Origin: Pseudonocardia endophytica
GTDB lineage: Bacteria; Actinomycetota; Actinomycetes; Mycobacteriales; Pseudonocardiaceae
DNA length: 64,000 nt
Assembly: GCF_004339565.1 (NCBI RefSeq)
Contig: NZ_SMFZ01000001.1
Span: 1,550,001-1,614,000 of the forward strand
Reading direction: 5' to 3'
Position numbers and translations under genes: made by a program. Below, in pieces: positions 7,851 through 15,961 of the stretch (its first letter is position 1; every line of letters starts with the position of its first letter). The notes below the pieces were generated by a model. The model did no database searches. It was not told the DNA's origin and saw only the letters and a program-made list of their open reading frames with translations.

Positions 7851-8926
7851 CGCTCGGCGAACCGGAGGACGGGCAGGAGCGCGTCGGCGTCGGTGCGGGA
7901 GTCGCCGTCCGCGACGCAGGCCCGGAGGTCACGCAGCACCGCGTCGCGCTCCAGGCCGGTGCCGATCAGCACGAGCGTCGTCCGCCGCGGCTCGCCGGCG
8001 TCCCAGCGGGTGCGGCGGAACCGCACGTACCGGCCGACCGTGTGCAGGTCCCACCGGTCCCGTGACGGCGCGGCGGCGAACCGGACCGACCCCTTGATCC
8101 GGTACAGCCCGGCGGGCCTCCCGTCGAGCAGCGCCCGGAGGCGGGACGCGTCCAACGGCTCGTCGCAGACGAAGGAGACGCTCTCGTAGCCGGCGTGCAG
8201 GTGCTCCTCGTGCGGGCGGTCGATCTCCTCGCCGAGCATCAGCTGCCGCCCGGGCACGACCTCGATGTCGAACAGGAGCGACGGATCGACGGCGCCCTCG
8301 GTCACCGGGACGATCGGCGCCCGCGGGTTGGTCTCCCGGCACAGCCGCCGGACCTGCCACAACGTGCCGGGGTCCACCCGGTCGATCTTGTTCAGCACGA
8401 CCAGATCGGCGAGCCCGACGTGCCGCTCGAGCTGCGGGTGGCGGGTGCGGACGTCGAGGAACTCGGCCGCGTCGACGACCACGACGAGCCCGCCGAACAC
8501 GAGATGACGCCCGGTGCGGATGCGCGGCCCCCCAGGCTTCGCGCTCAGCGCGTCGAGCACCAGCTGCACGAGCGTGCCGGGCTCCGCGATGCCGCTGGCC
8601 TCGATCACGATCGCGTCCAGCTCGTCGCGACGCGCGGTGAGCCGGTCCAGCAGCGCACCGACGCCGTCCTCACCGACCTCGCAGCACAGGCACCCGTTGC
8701 CGAGCCCGACGATCCCTCCGGACTCTGCCGTCCCCGCCCCGGCGGCTCCGCCGCCCGCCAACCCCCGGCCGGCGACCCGCATAGCGTCGAGGTTGACCGA
8801 GCCGAAGTCGTTGACGACGACCCCGATCCGGGCGTCGCCGCCCGCCGCGAGCAGATGGTTCAGCAGGGTCGTCTTGCCGGCTCCGAGGAATCCGGCCAGC
8901 ACCACGACCGGGATCCTCCGGGGCAC
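7847..8926 (-). CDS. CobW/COG0523-family metal-handling GTPase
   Basis: A 359-residue G3E GTPase. Walker A is GFLGAGKTTLL near residues 10-20, the metal-binding signature GCLCC is present in GNGCLCCEVGED, the guanine-specificity motif is LNKIDR, and the C-terminal CobW_C domain begins near residue 240. Family members deliver Zn2+ or Co2+ to client enzymes, and many bacterial copies are expressed under zinc starvation. The start GTG 8926 is chosen because the P-loop then sits about 10 residues in; the longer frame upstream runs antisense into the kinase gene. The gene is divergent from the sugar kinase with a 70-bp gap that holds an inverted repeat. Confidence 0.9.
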   Translation of the reverse strand: MPRRIPVVVLAGFLGAGKTTLLNHLLAAGGDARIGVVVNDFGSVNLDAMRVAGRGLAGGGAAGAGTAESGGIVGLGNGCLCCEVGEDGVGALLDRLTARRDELDAIVIEASGIAEPGTLVQLVLDALSAKPGGPRIRTGRHLVFGGLVVVVDAAEFLDVRTRHPQLERHVGLADLVVLNKIDRVDPGTLWQVRRLCRETNPRAPIVPVTEGAVDPSLLFDIEVVPGRQLMLGEEIDRPHEEHLHAGYESVSFVCDEPLDASRLRALLDGRPAGLYRIKGSVRFAAAPSRDRWDLHTVGRYVRFRRTRWDAGEPRRTTLVLIGTGLERDAVLRDLRACVADGDSRTDADALLPVLRFAER

Positions 8927-8935
8927 GAGTCCATG

Positions 8936-8961
8936 ACTATCACGGCGCCGGATATGACAGT
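8936..8961. promoter_or_regulatory. Inverted repeat in the cobW/pfkB divergent promoter
   Basis: ACTATCA (8936-8942) and TGACAGT (8955-8961) form a 6-of-7 inverted repeat around a GGCGCC centre, midway between the two divergent start codons. Size and position fit a repressor operator. It does not closely match the known actinobacterial Zur box, so I assign no regulator. Confidence 0.4.
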
Positions 8962-8996
8962 CTCGGCAGTCCAGCCAGACAGAGGGGAGCGCAACC

Positions 8997-9971
8997 GTGT
9001 CCGGTCCACCGTCATCCGGCGTCGTCGCCGTCGCCGGAGAGGCACTGGTCGACGTCGTCCCGGCTCCGGCCAACGGGTACTGGGAGCTGGCGCCGGGTGG
9101 GAGCCCCGCGAACGTCGCCGTGGGGCTGGCGCGGCTCGGTGTCCCGGCGCGGATGCTCGCCCGGATCGCCGACGACCTGCTCGGACGCAAGCTGCGCGGG
9201 CACCTGGACCGCAACGGGGTGGACCTGTCGCGCGTCGTGGCCGCGAAGGAGCCGTCGTCGCTGGCGATCGTGGAGATCGCCGAGGACGGCCAGGCCGCGT
9301 ACGACTTCCGGATCTCCGGCACCTCGGACTGGCAGTGGACCCCTGACGAGCTGGTCGGCGCGCTGGACGGGGAGGGAGCGGAGCCCGTCGTGGCCGTCCA
9401 CTCCGGATCGCTGGCGCTGACCACGCCGCCGGGCGCGGAGGTGCTGCGCGGGCTGCTCGCGTCGGCGCGCCCGACGGCGACGGTCAGCTACGACCCGAAC
9501 TGCCGGCCGCTGCTGATGGGCGACCCCGCGGACGTACTGCGGGGCGTGCACGAGGTGCTCGGCGTCGCCGACGTGGTGAAGGTCAGCGACGAGGACCTGC
9601 GCTGGCTCGTGCCCGGTCGTTCGCCCGGCGACGTGATCGCCGAGTGGCTGGAGCTGGGTCCTGCGGTCGTCGCCGTCACGCTCGGCGGCGACGGGGTGGT
9701 GGCCGGGACGTCCGCCGGCCTGCACACGTCGCGCCCGGGTAAGAAGATCGACGTCGTGGACACCGTCGGGGCCGGGGACAGCTTCTCCTCGGCCCTGCTG
9801 TCCGGGCTGCACCGGCGCGGCCTGCTCGGCGCCGACGCCCGGGTCGACCTGCACCGGATCGACGCCGCGACGCTGGACGCGGTCCTCGACGAGTCCGTGG
9901 CGGCCGCGGCGATCACCTGCTCGCGCCACGGGGCCGACCCGCCCACGCTGGCCGATCTCGGCGTCGGCTGA
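8997..9971 (+). CDS. PfkB-family carbohydrate kinase (fructokinase-like)
   Basis: A 324-residue ribokinase-fold sugar kinase. Signature 1 is the GGSPANVAVGLARLG stretch (about residues 33-47) and signature 2 is DTVGAGDSFSSALLSGL (about 252-268), whose Asp is the catalytic base. The segment SYDPNCRPLL is typical of fructokinases. The start GTG 8997 follows a GAGGGGAG ribosome-binding site at about 8980-8987. It is monocistronic and is closed by a strong hairpin 25 bp downstream. Fructose is the likeliest substrate, but other ketoses or nucleosides are possible. Confidence 0.9.
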   Translation: MSGPPSSGVVAVAGEALVDVVPAPANGYWELAPGGSPANVAVGLARLGVPARMLARIADDLLGRKLRGHLDRNGVDLSRVVAAKEPSSLAIVEIAEDGQAAYDFRISGTSDWQWTPDELVGALDGEGAEPVVAVHSGSLALTTPPGAEVLRGLLASARPTATVSYDPNCRPLLMGDPADVLRGVHEVLGVADVVKVSDEDLRWLVPGRSPGDVIAEWLELGPAVVAVTLGGDGVVAGTSAGLHTSRPGKKIDVVDTVGAGDSFSSALLSGLHRRGLLGADARVDLHRIDAATLDAVLDESVAAAAITCSRHGADPPTLADLGVG

Positions 9972-9996
9972 GCCCGGTACGCCGGGAGGCGTGAGC

Positions 9997-10035
9997 GGCG
10001 GAACGCGGCCCCAGTCTTCCTTTTCGCGTTCCGCC
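9997..10035. terminator. Bidirectional terminator hairpin
   Basis: Perfect 11-bp arms GGCGGAACGCG (9997-10007) and CGCGTTCCGCC (10025-10035) enclose a 17-nt loop containing CTTCCTTTT. It sits between the convergent kinase and GH16 genes and fits a terminator for both. Confidence 0.7.
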
Positions 10036-10052
10036 GCCCACGGTCTGGGGGG

Positions 10053-11270
10053 TCAGCCGGTCGTCGACGGGTGCAGGGTCCGTGTCCGCGGACCGGCGAC
10101 GGTCCCCGCGGGCTCGGCACCCGACGGGTGCAGCAGCCGCGGGCGTCCGGCGGTCAGGTCGCCGGAGGGCGCGACGGCGGAGCCCTCGGAGCCGGAACCG
10201 GCCTGGTCACCGGAGCCGCCGTCGTCGTCCTGGTCGGACCGGTCGGGCTTGTCCTGATCGGACTGATCGGACTGATCCTGATCGGACTGATCCTGATCGG
10301 ACTGGTCGGACTGGTCGGGCTCGTCGCCTGCGCCCGCGGGCGGCGCCGCCCCGTCGAGCTTGCGTGGCGCGCGGTCCGGGTAGTCCTTCGGCTGCCCGGT
10401 CGCGGGCGCACCCGGCGCGAGCGAGAGCTCCGCCGGCTTGCTCTCCGGCAACGCCCACTGCCGCGCCCAGTCCATGTGCATGGCCGACGGGCCGCCCGCG
10501 TTGCCGAAGTAGTCCAGCTGCATGGTCATGTTCATCGCGCCGGGCGGGAAGTGGTCGGTGTCGGTGGACGAGTACCACTCCTTGCCGTTCACGTACGCGG
10601 TCATCTTGTCCGGCGTCCACTCCAGCGCCCACGCCGACCACTCGGTGGCGTCGTGCTTCACCGAGCCGTACTCCTGCTGGTTGTCCGCGCCGTAGTGCAG
10701 GAAGAAGCTCGTCTCCTGCCGGTCGTCGGACATGTTCTCCATCCAGTCGATCTCACCGCCGACCGGGAAGTTCTCCTCGACGGGCCAGAGCAGCAACAGC
10801 GCGTTCAGCCCGCCGCTCCCCTCGTCCGCGCGGACGCAGGCCTCCCACCGGCCGTACTGCTGGCCGGGGTGCCAGCTGACCGCGCCCGTCGTGCCGTCCT
10901 GCGAGCCGTTGATCGACATCGCGCCGCCCGCGACGGTCACGGCGTCCGGCGTGCGGGTGCCGTTCTTCGCGTGGCCGGGCTCCGGGCCGTAGGGGTGCCA
11001 GTCCGGTGGGACCGTGGAGCCCTCGAAGTCGGACTCGCGGGTCGGCGTGCCCCAGTCGAGGGTCTTCGCCGCGGTCTGCGAGCACTTGCCGTCCGACGCA
11101 GCGGGCGGTTCCGGAGCCGGCGGTTCGGGTGCGGCGGGAGCGGAGGCGCCCGCCGCGGGCACCGCTGCCACGGCCGTCGACGCCGTCCCGATCGCCGTGC
11201 CGGCCGCGACGGCCACCGCGACCGGTACGGCCACCAGTGCGGTTCGCATCCGTCTGGAGCACCTGCGCAC
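10053..11270 (-). CDS. Secreted glycoside hydrolase family 16 protein with Asp/Gln/Ser-repeat tail
   Basis: A 405-residue exported beta-glucanase-like protein. Residues 1-36 form a signal peptide (Arg-rich n-region, hydrophobic core, AVAAVPAA cleavage region), followed by an Ala/Pro linker. The GH16 jelly-roll domain spans about 65-285 with the catalytic motif EIDWMEN, nucleophile Glu173 and acid/base Glu178. Residues about 318-350 are almost only Asp, Gln and Ser (repeats of DQSDQ), then a Gly/Ser/Pro-rich end. Substrate (laminarin, agar-like or other beta-glucan) is not evident. Met8 is an alternative start. The acidic tail is unusual for the family and might bind the cell surface or cations. 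Confidence 0.85.
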   Translation of the reverse strand: MRRCSRRMRTALVAVPVAVAVAAGTAIGTASTAVAAVPAAGASAPAAPEPPAPEPPAASDGKCSQTAAKTLDWGTPTRESDFEGSTVPPDWHPYGPEPGHAKNGTRTPDAVTVAGGAMSINGSQDGTTGAVSWHPGQQYGRWEACVRADEGSGGLNALLLLWPVEENFPVGGEIDWMENMSDDRQETSFFLHYGADNQQEYGSVKHDATEWSAWALEWTPDKMTAYVNGKEWYSSTDTDHFPPGAMNMTMQLDYFGNAGGPSAMHMDWARQWALPESKPAELSLAPGAPATGQPKDYPDRAPRKLDGAAPPAGAGDEPDQSDQSDQDQSDQDQSDQSDQDKPDRSDQDDDGGSGDQAGSGSEGSAVAPSGDLTAGRPRLLHPSGAEPAGTVAGPRTRTLHPSTTG

Positions 11271-11461
11271 GATCCGTCCCTCCCGTCACTTCCGTCTCAG
11301 TACGGCACTCATTTCACCGCAGATCGTGAGCGACGCTAGCCCGTCCACCCGTTCGAGGTGCCCTCGTTCGTGCACCGTTCGCGATCGCAACGCCACGATC
11401 CGTCACCGTGCGTGCGCGACCCGCGGTGACAGCCGGTGACCGTCCGGGCGACACTGGACGC

Positions 11462-11887
11462 GTGTCCCGACCCGAACTCGCGGCAGCGTTGGACCTGGCC
11501 GCCCACCCCGAGGGCGGCTGGTACCGCCGGACCTGGACGTCCCCGGTCAGCGTCGCCACCGCACACGGTCCGCGACCGACGGCGACCGCGATCCTCTATC
11601 TGCTCGACGGACCGTCACGGTGGCATCGGGTCCGTTCGGAGGAGCTGTGGATGTGGCACGCCGGTTCGCCGGTCGCGCTCGCGGACGGCGGTGACGGCGA
11701 CGACACCGACGATCCGGCCGACGTACCGCCCGCGACGCTCGGCCCGCCGGACGACACCGGGGCACTGCCCCAGCTCCGGATCCCGGCCGGGAACTGGCAG
11801 CGCGCGACGCTCCTCGGCCCGGAGCCGGCGCTCGTCACGTGCGTGGTCTCACCGGGGTTCGACTTCGCGGACTTCGAGATGCGCTGA
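11462..11887 (+). CDS. Cupin_5 (DUF985) domain protein
   Basis: A 141-residue single-domain cupin of the DUF985 group. The family-typical N-terminus is LDLAAHPEGGWYRRTW, followed by TAILYLLDGPSRWHRV, whose His contributes to the metal-binding cupin motif 1, and by GNWQRA and VSPGFDFADFEM at the C-terminus. An acidic Gly/Asp loop at about residues 75-92 interrupts the barrel. Start GTG 11462 makes the protein begin just before the first conserved helix. Members are related to plant and yeast proteins of unclear activity, so no reaction is assigned. It ends 11 bp from the convergent TetR gene. Confidence 0.85.
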   Translation: MSRPELAAALDLAAHPEGGWYRRTWTSPVSVATAHGPRPTATAILYLLDGPSRWHRVRSEELWMWHAGSPVALADGGDGDDTDDPADVPPATLGPPDDTGALPQLRIPAGNWQRATLLGPEPALVTCVVSPGFDFADFEMR

Positions 11888-11898
11888 GCGGCTCGGGC

Positions 11899-12465
11899 TC
11901 AGGCCGAGTTCAGGCACTCCTCGAACAGCCGGCTGCCCAGCTCGAGCATCATCTCCCGGTCCACGTCGGTGTCCGGGTCGAGCCAGGCGAGCGTGATCTC
12001 GGTCAGCCCACCGAGAGCGAAGTGCGCGGCGAAGCGCGTCTCGCGCGGATCGGCGCTGCTGCGGGTCGCCTGGGACGCGGCGACGGCCGCGAACCCCCGG
12101 TACGAGCTGCGACGACGGGTCCGCAGTATCGGCGAGCCGATCGCCTCCACCATCACGGCGATGTGCCGCGGGTCGTCCTCGAGACACCGGAGGTAGGCCT
12201 TCATCGCCTCGCGCCACCGGCTCCTGCCGTCCTCGGCCGACTCCAGCGCGACGAGCACCTCGGAGGCCCGCACGTCGGTGCTCGCGTCGAAGACCTCGCA
12301 GAGGAGGTCGTCGTCCTTCGGGAACTCGTCGGAGAAGTCCTTCTCCTCGAGACCGGCGAGGGCACACGCGGTCGAGAGGCTGACCGCGCGCCAGCCGTGG
12401 TCCGCCCACAGCTGCAGCGACACGTCCAGCAGCGTCTCCCGTGCGTCGACCCCCACCGACTCCAT
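11899..12465 (-). CDS. TetR-family regulator, copy 2 of a tandem pair
   Basis: A 188-residue TetR-type repressor. The HTH lies at about residues 8-52 (ETLLDVSLQLWADHGWRAVSL, then ACALAGLEEKDFSDEF). The ligand domain has the block RRRSSYRGFAAVAASQATRS and ends GGLTEITLAWLDPDTDVDRE. The same blocks occur in the neighbouring TetR at 12539-13105, which has the same length, so the pair arose by tandem duplication and diverged mostly in the recognition helix. No effector or target is evident. The 73-bp gap between the copies suggests separate translation but possible co-transcription. Confidence 0.88.
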   Translation of the reverse strand: MESVGVDARETLLDVSLQLWADHGWRAVSLSTACALAGLEEKDFSDEFPKDDDLLCEVFDASTDVRASEVLVALESAEDGRSRWREAMKAYLRCLEDDPRHIAVMVEAIGSPILRTRRRSSYRGFAAVAASQATRSSADPRETRFAAHFALGGLTEITLAWLDPDTDVDREMMLELGSRLFEECLNSA

Positions 12466-12538
12466 GACGCGAGGATGGCACGACGGCTTCCTGCCGGACG
12501 GTCGTTCCTGCCCGACTTCCCGAATAGTGATGACGCGG

Positions 12539-13105
12539 TCAACCGCCGGCCATCACGAGCTCGAACAACATGCTCGCCTCGCTGACGACGATGTCGCGAT
12601 CGACGTCGGTGGACGGGTCCATCCAGGCCAGCGTCAGCTCGGTCAGCCCACCGATGCAGAAGTGGGCGGCCGCGGAGTGGGCCCGCGGCTCCGGGCTGCT
12701 GCGGGTCGACTGGGACACCATCACGGCGGCGAACCCGCGGTAGGAGCTGCGCCGCCGTGCCTGCAGCTCCGGGGACCCGACGGCCTGAACGAGCACGACG
12801 GCGTGCCTCGGGTCGTCCTCCAACAGCGTCACGAACGACTCGATCGACGCGCGCCAGCGGCTCACCCCGTCGGCTGCTCCGTCCATGGCCTCGATCGCGG
12901 CCGCGCCGCGTTCCTCGCTGCTGTCGTCGAAGATCGTGCAGAGCAGCTCGATGTCGGTCGGGAACTCCTCGCGGAACTCGTCCGGGTCGACGTCGGCCGT
13001 CGCGGCCGCTCCGGTCACCGTGACGGTGTTCCAGCCGTGGTCGGACCACTGCTGCAGTGCCGCGTCGAGGAGCCGGTCCCGCGGGTCGGGGCTGTCGCGG
13101 TACAC
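12539..13105 (-). CDS. TetR-family regulator, copy 1 of a tandem pair
   Basis: A 188-residue TetR-family protein starting at GTG 13105. The HTH is DRLLDAALQQWSDHGWNTVTV with recognition region ATADVDPDEFREEF. The C-terminal half repeats the paralogue's landmarks: RRRSSYRGFAAVMVSQSTRS, AAHFCIGGLTELTLAW and DPSTDVDRD. The recognition helix lacks the usual Tyr-His/Phe pair that follows in classic TetR proteins (FREEF replaces YYHF), as in the partner copy. Such atypical TetR proteins are common in actinomycetes. Targets unknown. Confidence 0.88.
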   Translation of the reverse strand: MYRDSPDPRDRLLDAALQQWSDHGWNTVTVTGAAATADVDPDEFREEFPTDIELLCTIFDDSSEERGAAAIEAMDGAADGVSRWRASIESFVTLLEDDPRHAVVLVQAVGSPELQARRRSSYRGFAAVMVSQSTRSSPEPRAHSAAAHFCIGGLTELTLAWMDPSTDVDRDIVVSEASMLFELVMAGG

Positions 13106-13180
13106 CGGGCAACCCTGGCACGAACCGGGTAGTAGTAGGCCGAATGGCCTAAGCGTTTCCCTGTTTCTGATGATGCTTTC

Positions 13181-14206
13181 TCAGCGGGCGAGGAGTGCGT
13201 CGACGGGCCGGGTGTTGCGGACGCGGGCGGCGGGCACGCCACACTCGGCCGCGCGGGTGCAACCGTGATCGAGCCAGTCCATCTGGCCCGGTGCGTGCGC
13301 GTCGGTGTCGATGGAGAACTCGCACCCGGCCTCGACGGCGAGGCGCAGCAGCCGCTTCGGCGGGTCGAGACGTTCCGGCCGCGAGTTGATCTCGACGGCG
13401 ACGCCGTGCTCCGCGCACGCGTCGAAGATCCGCCGGGCGTCGAACTCGGACTCGGGGCGCTTGCGCCTACCGGTGACCATCCGGCCGGTGCAGTGCCCGA
13501 GCACGTCGACGTGCGGGTTCGCGATCGCCGTGAGCATCCGCTCGGTCATCTCGTCGTGCGGCATCCGCAGCTTGGAGTGCACGCTCGCGACGACGAGGTC
13601 GAGCTCGCCGAGCAGGTCCGGGTCCTGGTCCAGCGCGCCGTCGTCGAGGATGTCGACCTCGATGCCGGTGAGCACCCGGAACGTCGAGCCGTGCTCGGAC
13701 AGCTGCGTGTTCAGGTCCGCGACCTGACGGAGCTGCGCCCGCAGCCTCTCCGCGGACAGTCCGTTGGCGACGGTCAGGCGCGGCGAGTGGTCGGTGACCA
13801 CCAGGTACTCGTGGCCGAGCGTGATCGCGGTCTCGGCCATCTCGTGCAACGGCGAGCCGCCGTCCGAGGCGTCGGTGTGCGTGTGGCAGTCCCCGCGCAG
13901 CGCGGAGCGCAGGTCGTCCGCGGCCTCGTCCAGCGGCGTGCCCTCGGTCGCTTCCAGGCGTCGCAGGTACACCGGGACCTCGCCGTCCAGCGACTCCGCG
14001 ACGCAGCGGGCGGTCACCTCGCCGACGCCGCGCAGCTTCGCGAGCTCCCCGGACGTGCGCAGGTGCGCGATCTCGTCCGGGTCCTTGCCCCGCAACGCGG
14101 CGGCGGCGGTGCGGAACGCCCGTACCCGGTAGGTCGACTCGTGCGCGCGCTCCAGCAGGAACGCGATCCGCCGCAGATCGGCCACCGGGTCGCGAGGGTC
14201 CGTCAC
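13181..14206 (-). CDS. PHP-domain hydrolase with N-terminal HhH region (PolX C-terminus-like)
   Basis: A 341-residue protein. Residues 1-100 contain a helix-hairpin-helix region (GELAKLRGVGEVTARCVA, about 53-70) as in DNA polymerase X. Residues 105-335 form a PHP phosphoesterase domain with all metal-binding motifs: DCHTHTDASDGG (107-117), VTDHSPR (138), GIEVDIL (181), VASVHSK (207), GHCTGR (237) and DTDAHAP (300). The polymerase palm domain of PolX is absent, so this is a stand-alone trinuclear-metal phosphoesterase, possibly a 3'-5' exonuclease or histidinol-phosphatase-like enzyme. Start GTG 14206 follows a hairpin that separates it from the CYTH-CHAD gene upstream. Confidence 0.85.
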   Translation of the reverse strand: MTDPRDPVADLRRIAFLLERAHESTYRVRAFRTAAAALRGKDPDEIAHLRTSGELAKLRGVGEVTARCVAESLDGEVPVYLRRLEATEGTPLDEAADDLRSALRGDCHTHTDASDGGSPLHEMAETAITLGHEYLVVTDHSPRLTVANGLSAERLRAQLRQVADLNTQLSEHGSTFRVLTGIEVDILDDGALDQDPDLLGELDLVVASVHSKLRMPHDEMTERMLTAIANPHVDVLGHCTGRMVTGRRKRPESEFDARRIFDACAEHGVAVEINSRPERLDPPKRLLRLAVEAGCEFSIDTDAHAPGQMDWLDHGCTRAAECGVPAARVRNTRPVDALLAR

Positions 14207-14227
14207 GCCGTCGAGCCTACGACCCCG

Positions 14228-14280
14228 CGAACGAGGGGCACCGTCGAGCAATGACGCTGCCCGAACGGCACCCTCGTTCG
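14228..14280. terminator. Hairpin between CYTH-CHAD and PHP genes
   Basis: CGAACGAGGG (14228-14237) pairs perfectly with CCCTCGTTCG (14271-14280), and an adjacent GGCAC/GGCACC pair partly extends the stem. It lies 15 bp past the CYTH-CHAD stop on the minus strand and probably terminates that transcript. Confidence 0.6.
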
Positions 14281-14294
14281 CCCGGAGGCGGGCC

Positions 14295-15953
14295 CTACGA
14301 CATCCAGCGCCGGTGCTTGCGCGCCCCGATCCTGCCCCACGTCTCCGGCAGGCGCTCCTCGATCTCGCGGGCGTGCACCTCGTCGCGGCCGTGCAGGATG
14401 CCGAACGTGTAACCGTTCTGGTTCTCGGCACCGGCCTGGGCGCCCAGCTCCCGCAGTGCGTGCCGGGCGACGACGGTGTCCTGGTGGGCACCGAGCTCGT
14501 CCTGCAGCTCCTTGAGACGCTTGCGGAACGCGTTCGCCTGCTTGCCGATCCTGCCGCCGACCGGCCGGACCACCTCGACGCTGTAGCGCACCTGCTTGCC
14601 GGTCTTGCGGGCACGGTGGATCGCCTCGTCGGCGTCCTCCCCGTGGGACAGCACCTCGACAGCGGCGTCCATCCGCTTGGCGAGCCTGCGAGCCGTCCTG
14701 CCGGCCAGCGCCGGGAGCACCTTCTCGGCCTTCTTCGTCGCGGCTCCGGACAGCGGCGGGTCGACGAGGAAGCGCTGCAGTCCGGCACGCAACGCCTCGT
14801 AGCGCTCGCCGTCGATGACCTCGAGGGTGGACGCGCGGGCCTCGGCCCGCCGGCGTGCGAAGTGCCGCGTGACCTGGGCCTGGACCGGTCCGAGCCGCTG
14901 CTCCTCCGGGAGCGCGTGCAGGGCGCCGGTGATCCGCTCCTCGAGCACCTCGGCGTCCCGGTCGTCGGCCAGCGCGCGGCCCAGCCACCGCAGCTCGGCG
15001 ACGAGGTGGTCGGTGCGCGGGTCGTCGACGAGCGGGCGGTACGTCCGCAGCGCGCTGCGGATCCGGCGGGCGGCGACGCGCAGCTGGTGCACGGCGTCCG
15101 GCTCGTCGGTGCGCAGGTCCTGCTCACGGGCGGCGAGCCGGTCGACCTGGGTCCCGACGTAGGTCAGCAGGACCGTCGCGGCCGAGCCGCGCTTGCCGGT
15201 CCAGCGCGGGGCGGCGGGCGGGGACAGCTCGGCGAGCATCCGGCCCAGCGCGGCCTCGGCGTCGTGCGGGGCGGGGGTCAGGCCCGTCTCGCGCACCCGC
15301 TCGTCGATGGCGCGCAGCAGGTCCGGGCCGGTTCCGACGCCGGCCTGCACCTCGGCCTCCGACCAGTTCTCGACGGTGGTGGACTCACCGAGCGTGGAGA
15401 CCTGGACCTCGTCACGGGCGATCGTGGCGACCTCGCGGCCGCCGTCGCCGATCAGCCGGGTGGTGCCGCGCACGACCTTGATCCGGCCGACGGGCGCGAC
15501 GGGCCGGCCGCGGCGCACGCCGCGGATCAGCGCGTCGATCTCCTCGGGGATCTGGTCGGGGTCGACGCCCTCGACGTCCGGAGCGGCCACCGGGACGCGC
15601 AGCTGCTCGTCCGGACGGCTGTCCGGCAGGCGCAGCTCCCAGTGCGCGGAGTCGGACAGGCGCACGACGGCGAGCACGATGCCCGCGCCGGCCAGCCGCA
15701 GGTCGGCGGTGTCGAAACGCTCGTGCTCGAGCACGTCCTGGTCGCCCTCCTCCGCGACCTCGACGTGGTCCACGCCGTCCAGACCGGTCAGCCGCGGGGC
15801 GCCGGGGTGTGCCGGGCCGCGGTACGTCGTGCCGGTGTTCTCGTCGGTGTCGGGAGCACGCGCCTCGTGGGCGCGTCCGTTCGTCGCTGGGGTCTGAGCT
15901 GCGTTCGTCACCGGATCGGGTTCCCGCTCCCACCCGGGTCTATCCGGGTCCAT
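14295..15953 (-). CDS. CYTH-CHAD domain protein with degenerate CYTH motif
   Basis: From ATG 15953 the product has 552 residues; GTG 15911 would give 538. Residues about 45-225 resemble the CYTH triphosphate-tunnel fold (PRLTGLDGVD, ERFDTADLRL, WELRLP, then KVVRGTTR). The hallmark ExExK strand is replaced by ENTGTTYRG, so the tunnel probably lacks its phosphate-binding and metal residues. Residues about 265-550 form a CHAD domain: conserved His in DAVHQLRVAARRIRSAL and basic helices, which in known CHAD proteins bind inorganic polyphosphate. The IS5 element begins 9 bp upstream of ATG 15953, so the original promoter and ribosome-binding site have probably been displaced. Confidence 0.85.
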   Translation of the reverse strand: MDPDRPGWEREPDPVTNAAQTPATNGRAHEARAPDTDENTGTTYRGPAHPGAPRLTGLDGVDHVEVAEEGDQDVLEHERFDTADLRLAGAGIVLAVVRLSDSAHWELRLPDSRPDEQLRVPVAAPDVEGVDPDQIPEEIDALIRGVRRGRPVAPVGRIKVVRGTTRLIGDGGREVATIARDEVQVSTLGESTTVENWSEAEVQAGVGTGPDLLRAIDERVRETGLTPAPHDAEAALGRMLAELSPPAAPRWTGKRGSAATVLLTYVGTQVDRLAAREQDLRTDEPDAVHQLRVAARRIRSALRTYRPLVDDPRTDHLVAELRWLGRALADDRDAEVLEERITGALHALPEEQRLGPVQAQVTRHFARRRAEARASTLEVIDGERYEALRAGLQRFLVDPPLSGAATKKAEKVLPALAGRTARRLAKRMDAAVEVLSHGEDADEAIHRARKTGKQVRYSVEVVRPVGGRIGKQANAFRKRLKELQDELGAHQDTVVARHALRELGAQAGAENQNGYTFGILHGRDEVHAREIEERLPETWGRIGARKHRRWMS

Positions 15954-15961
15954 TCGGGCTA

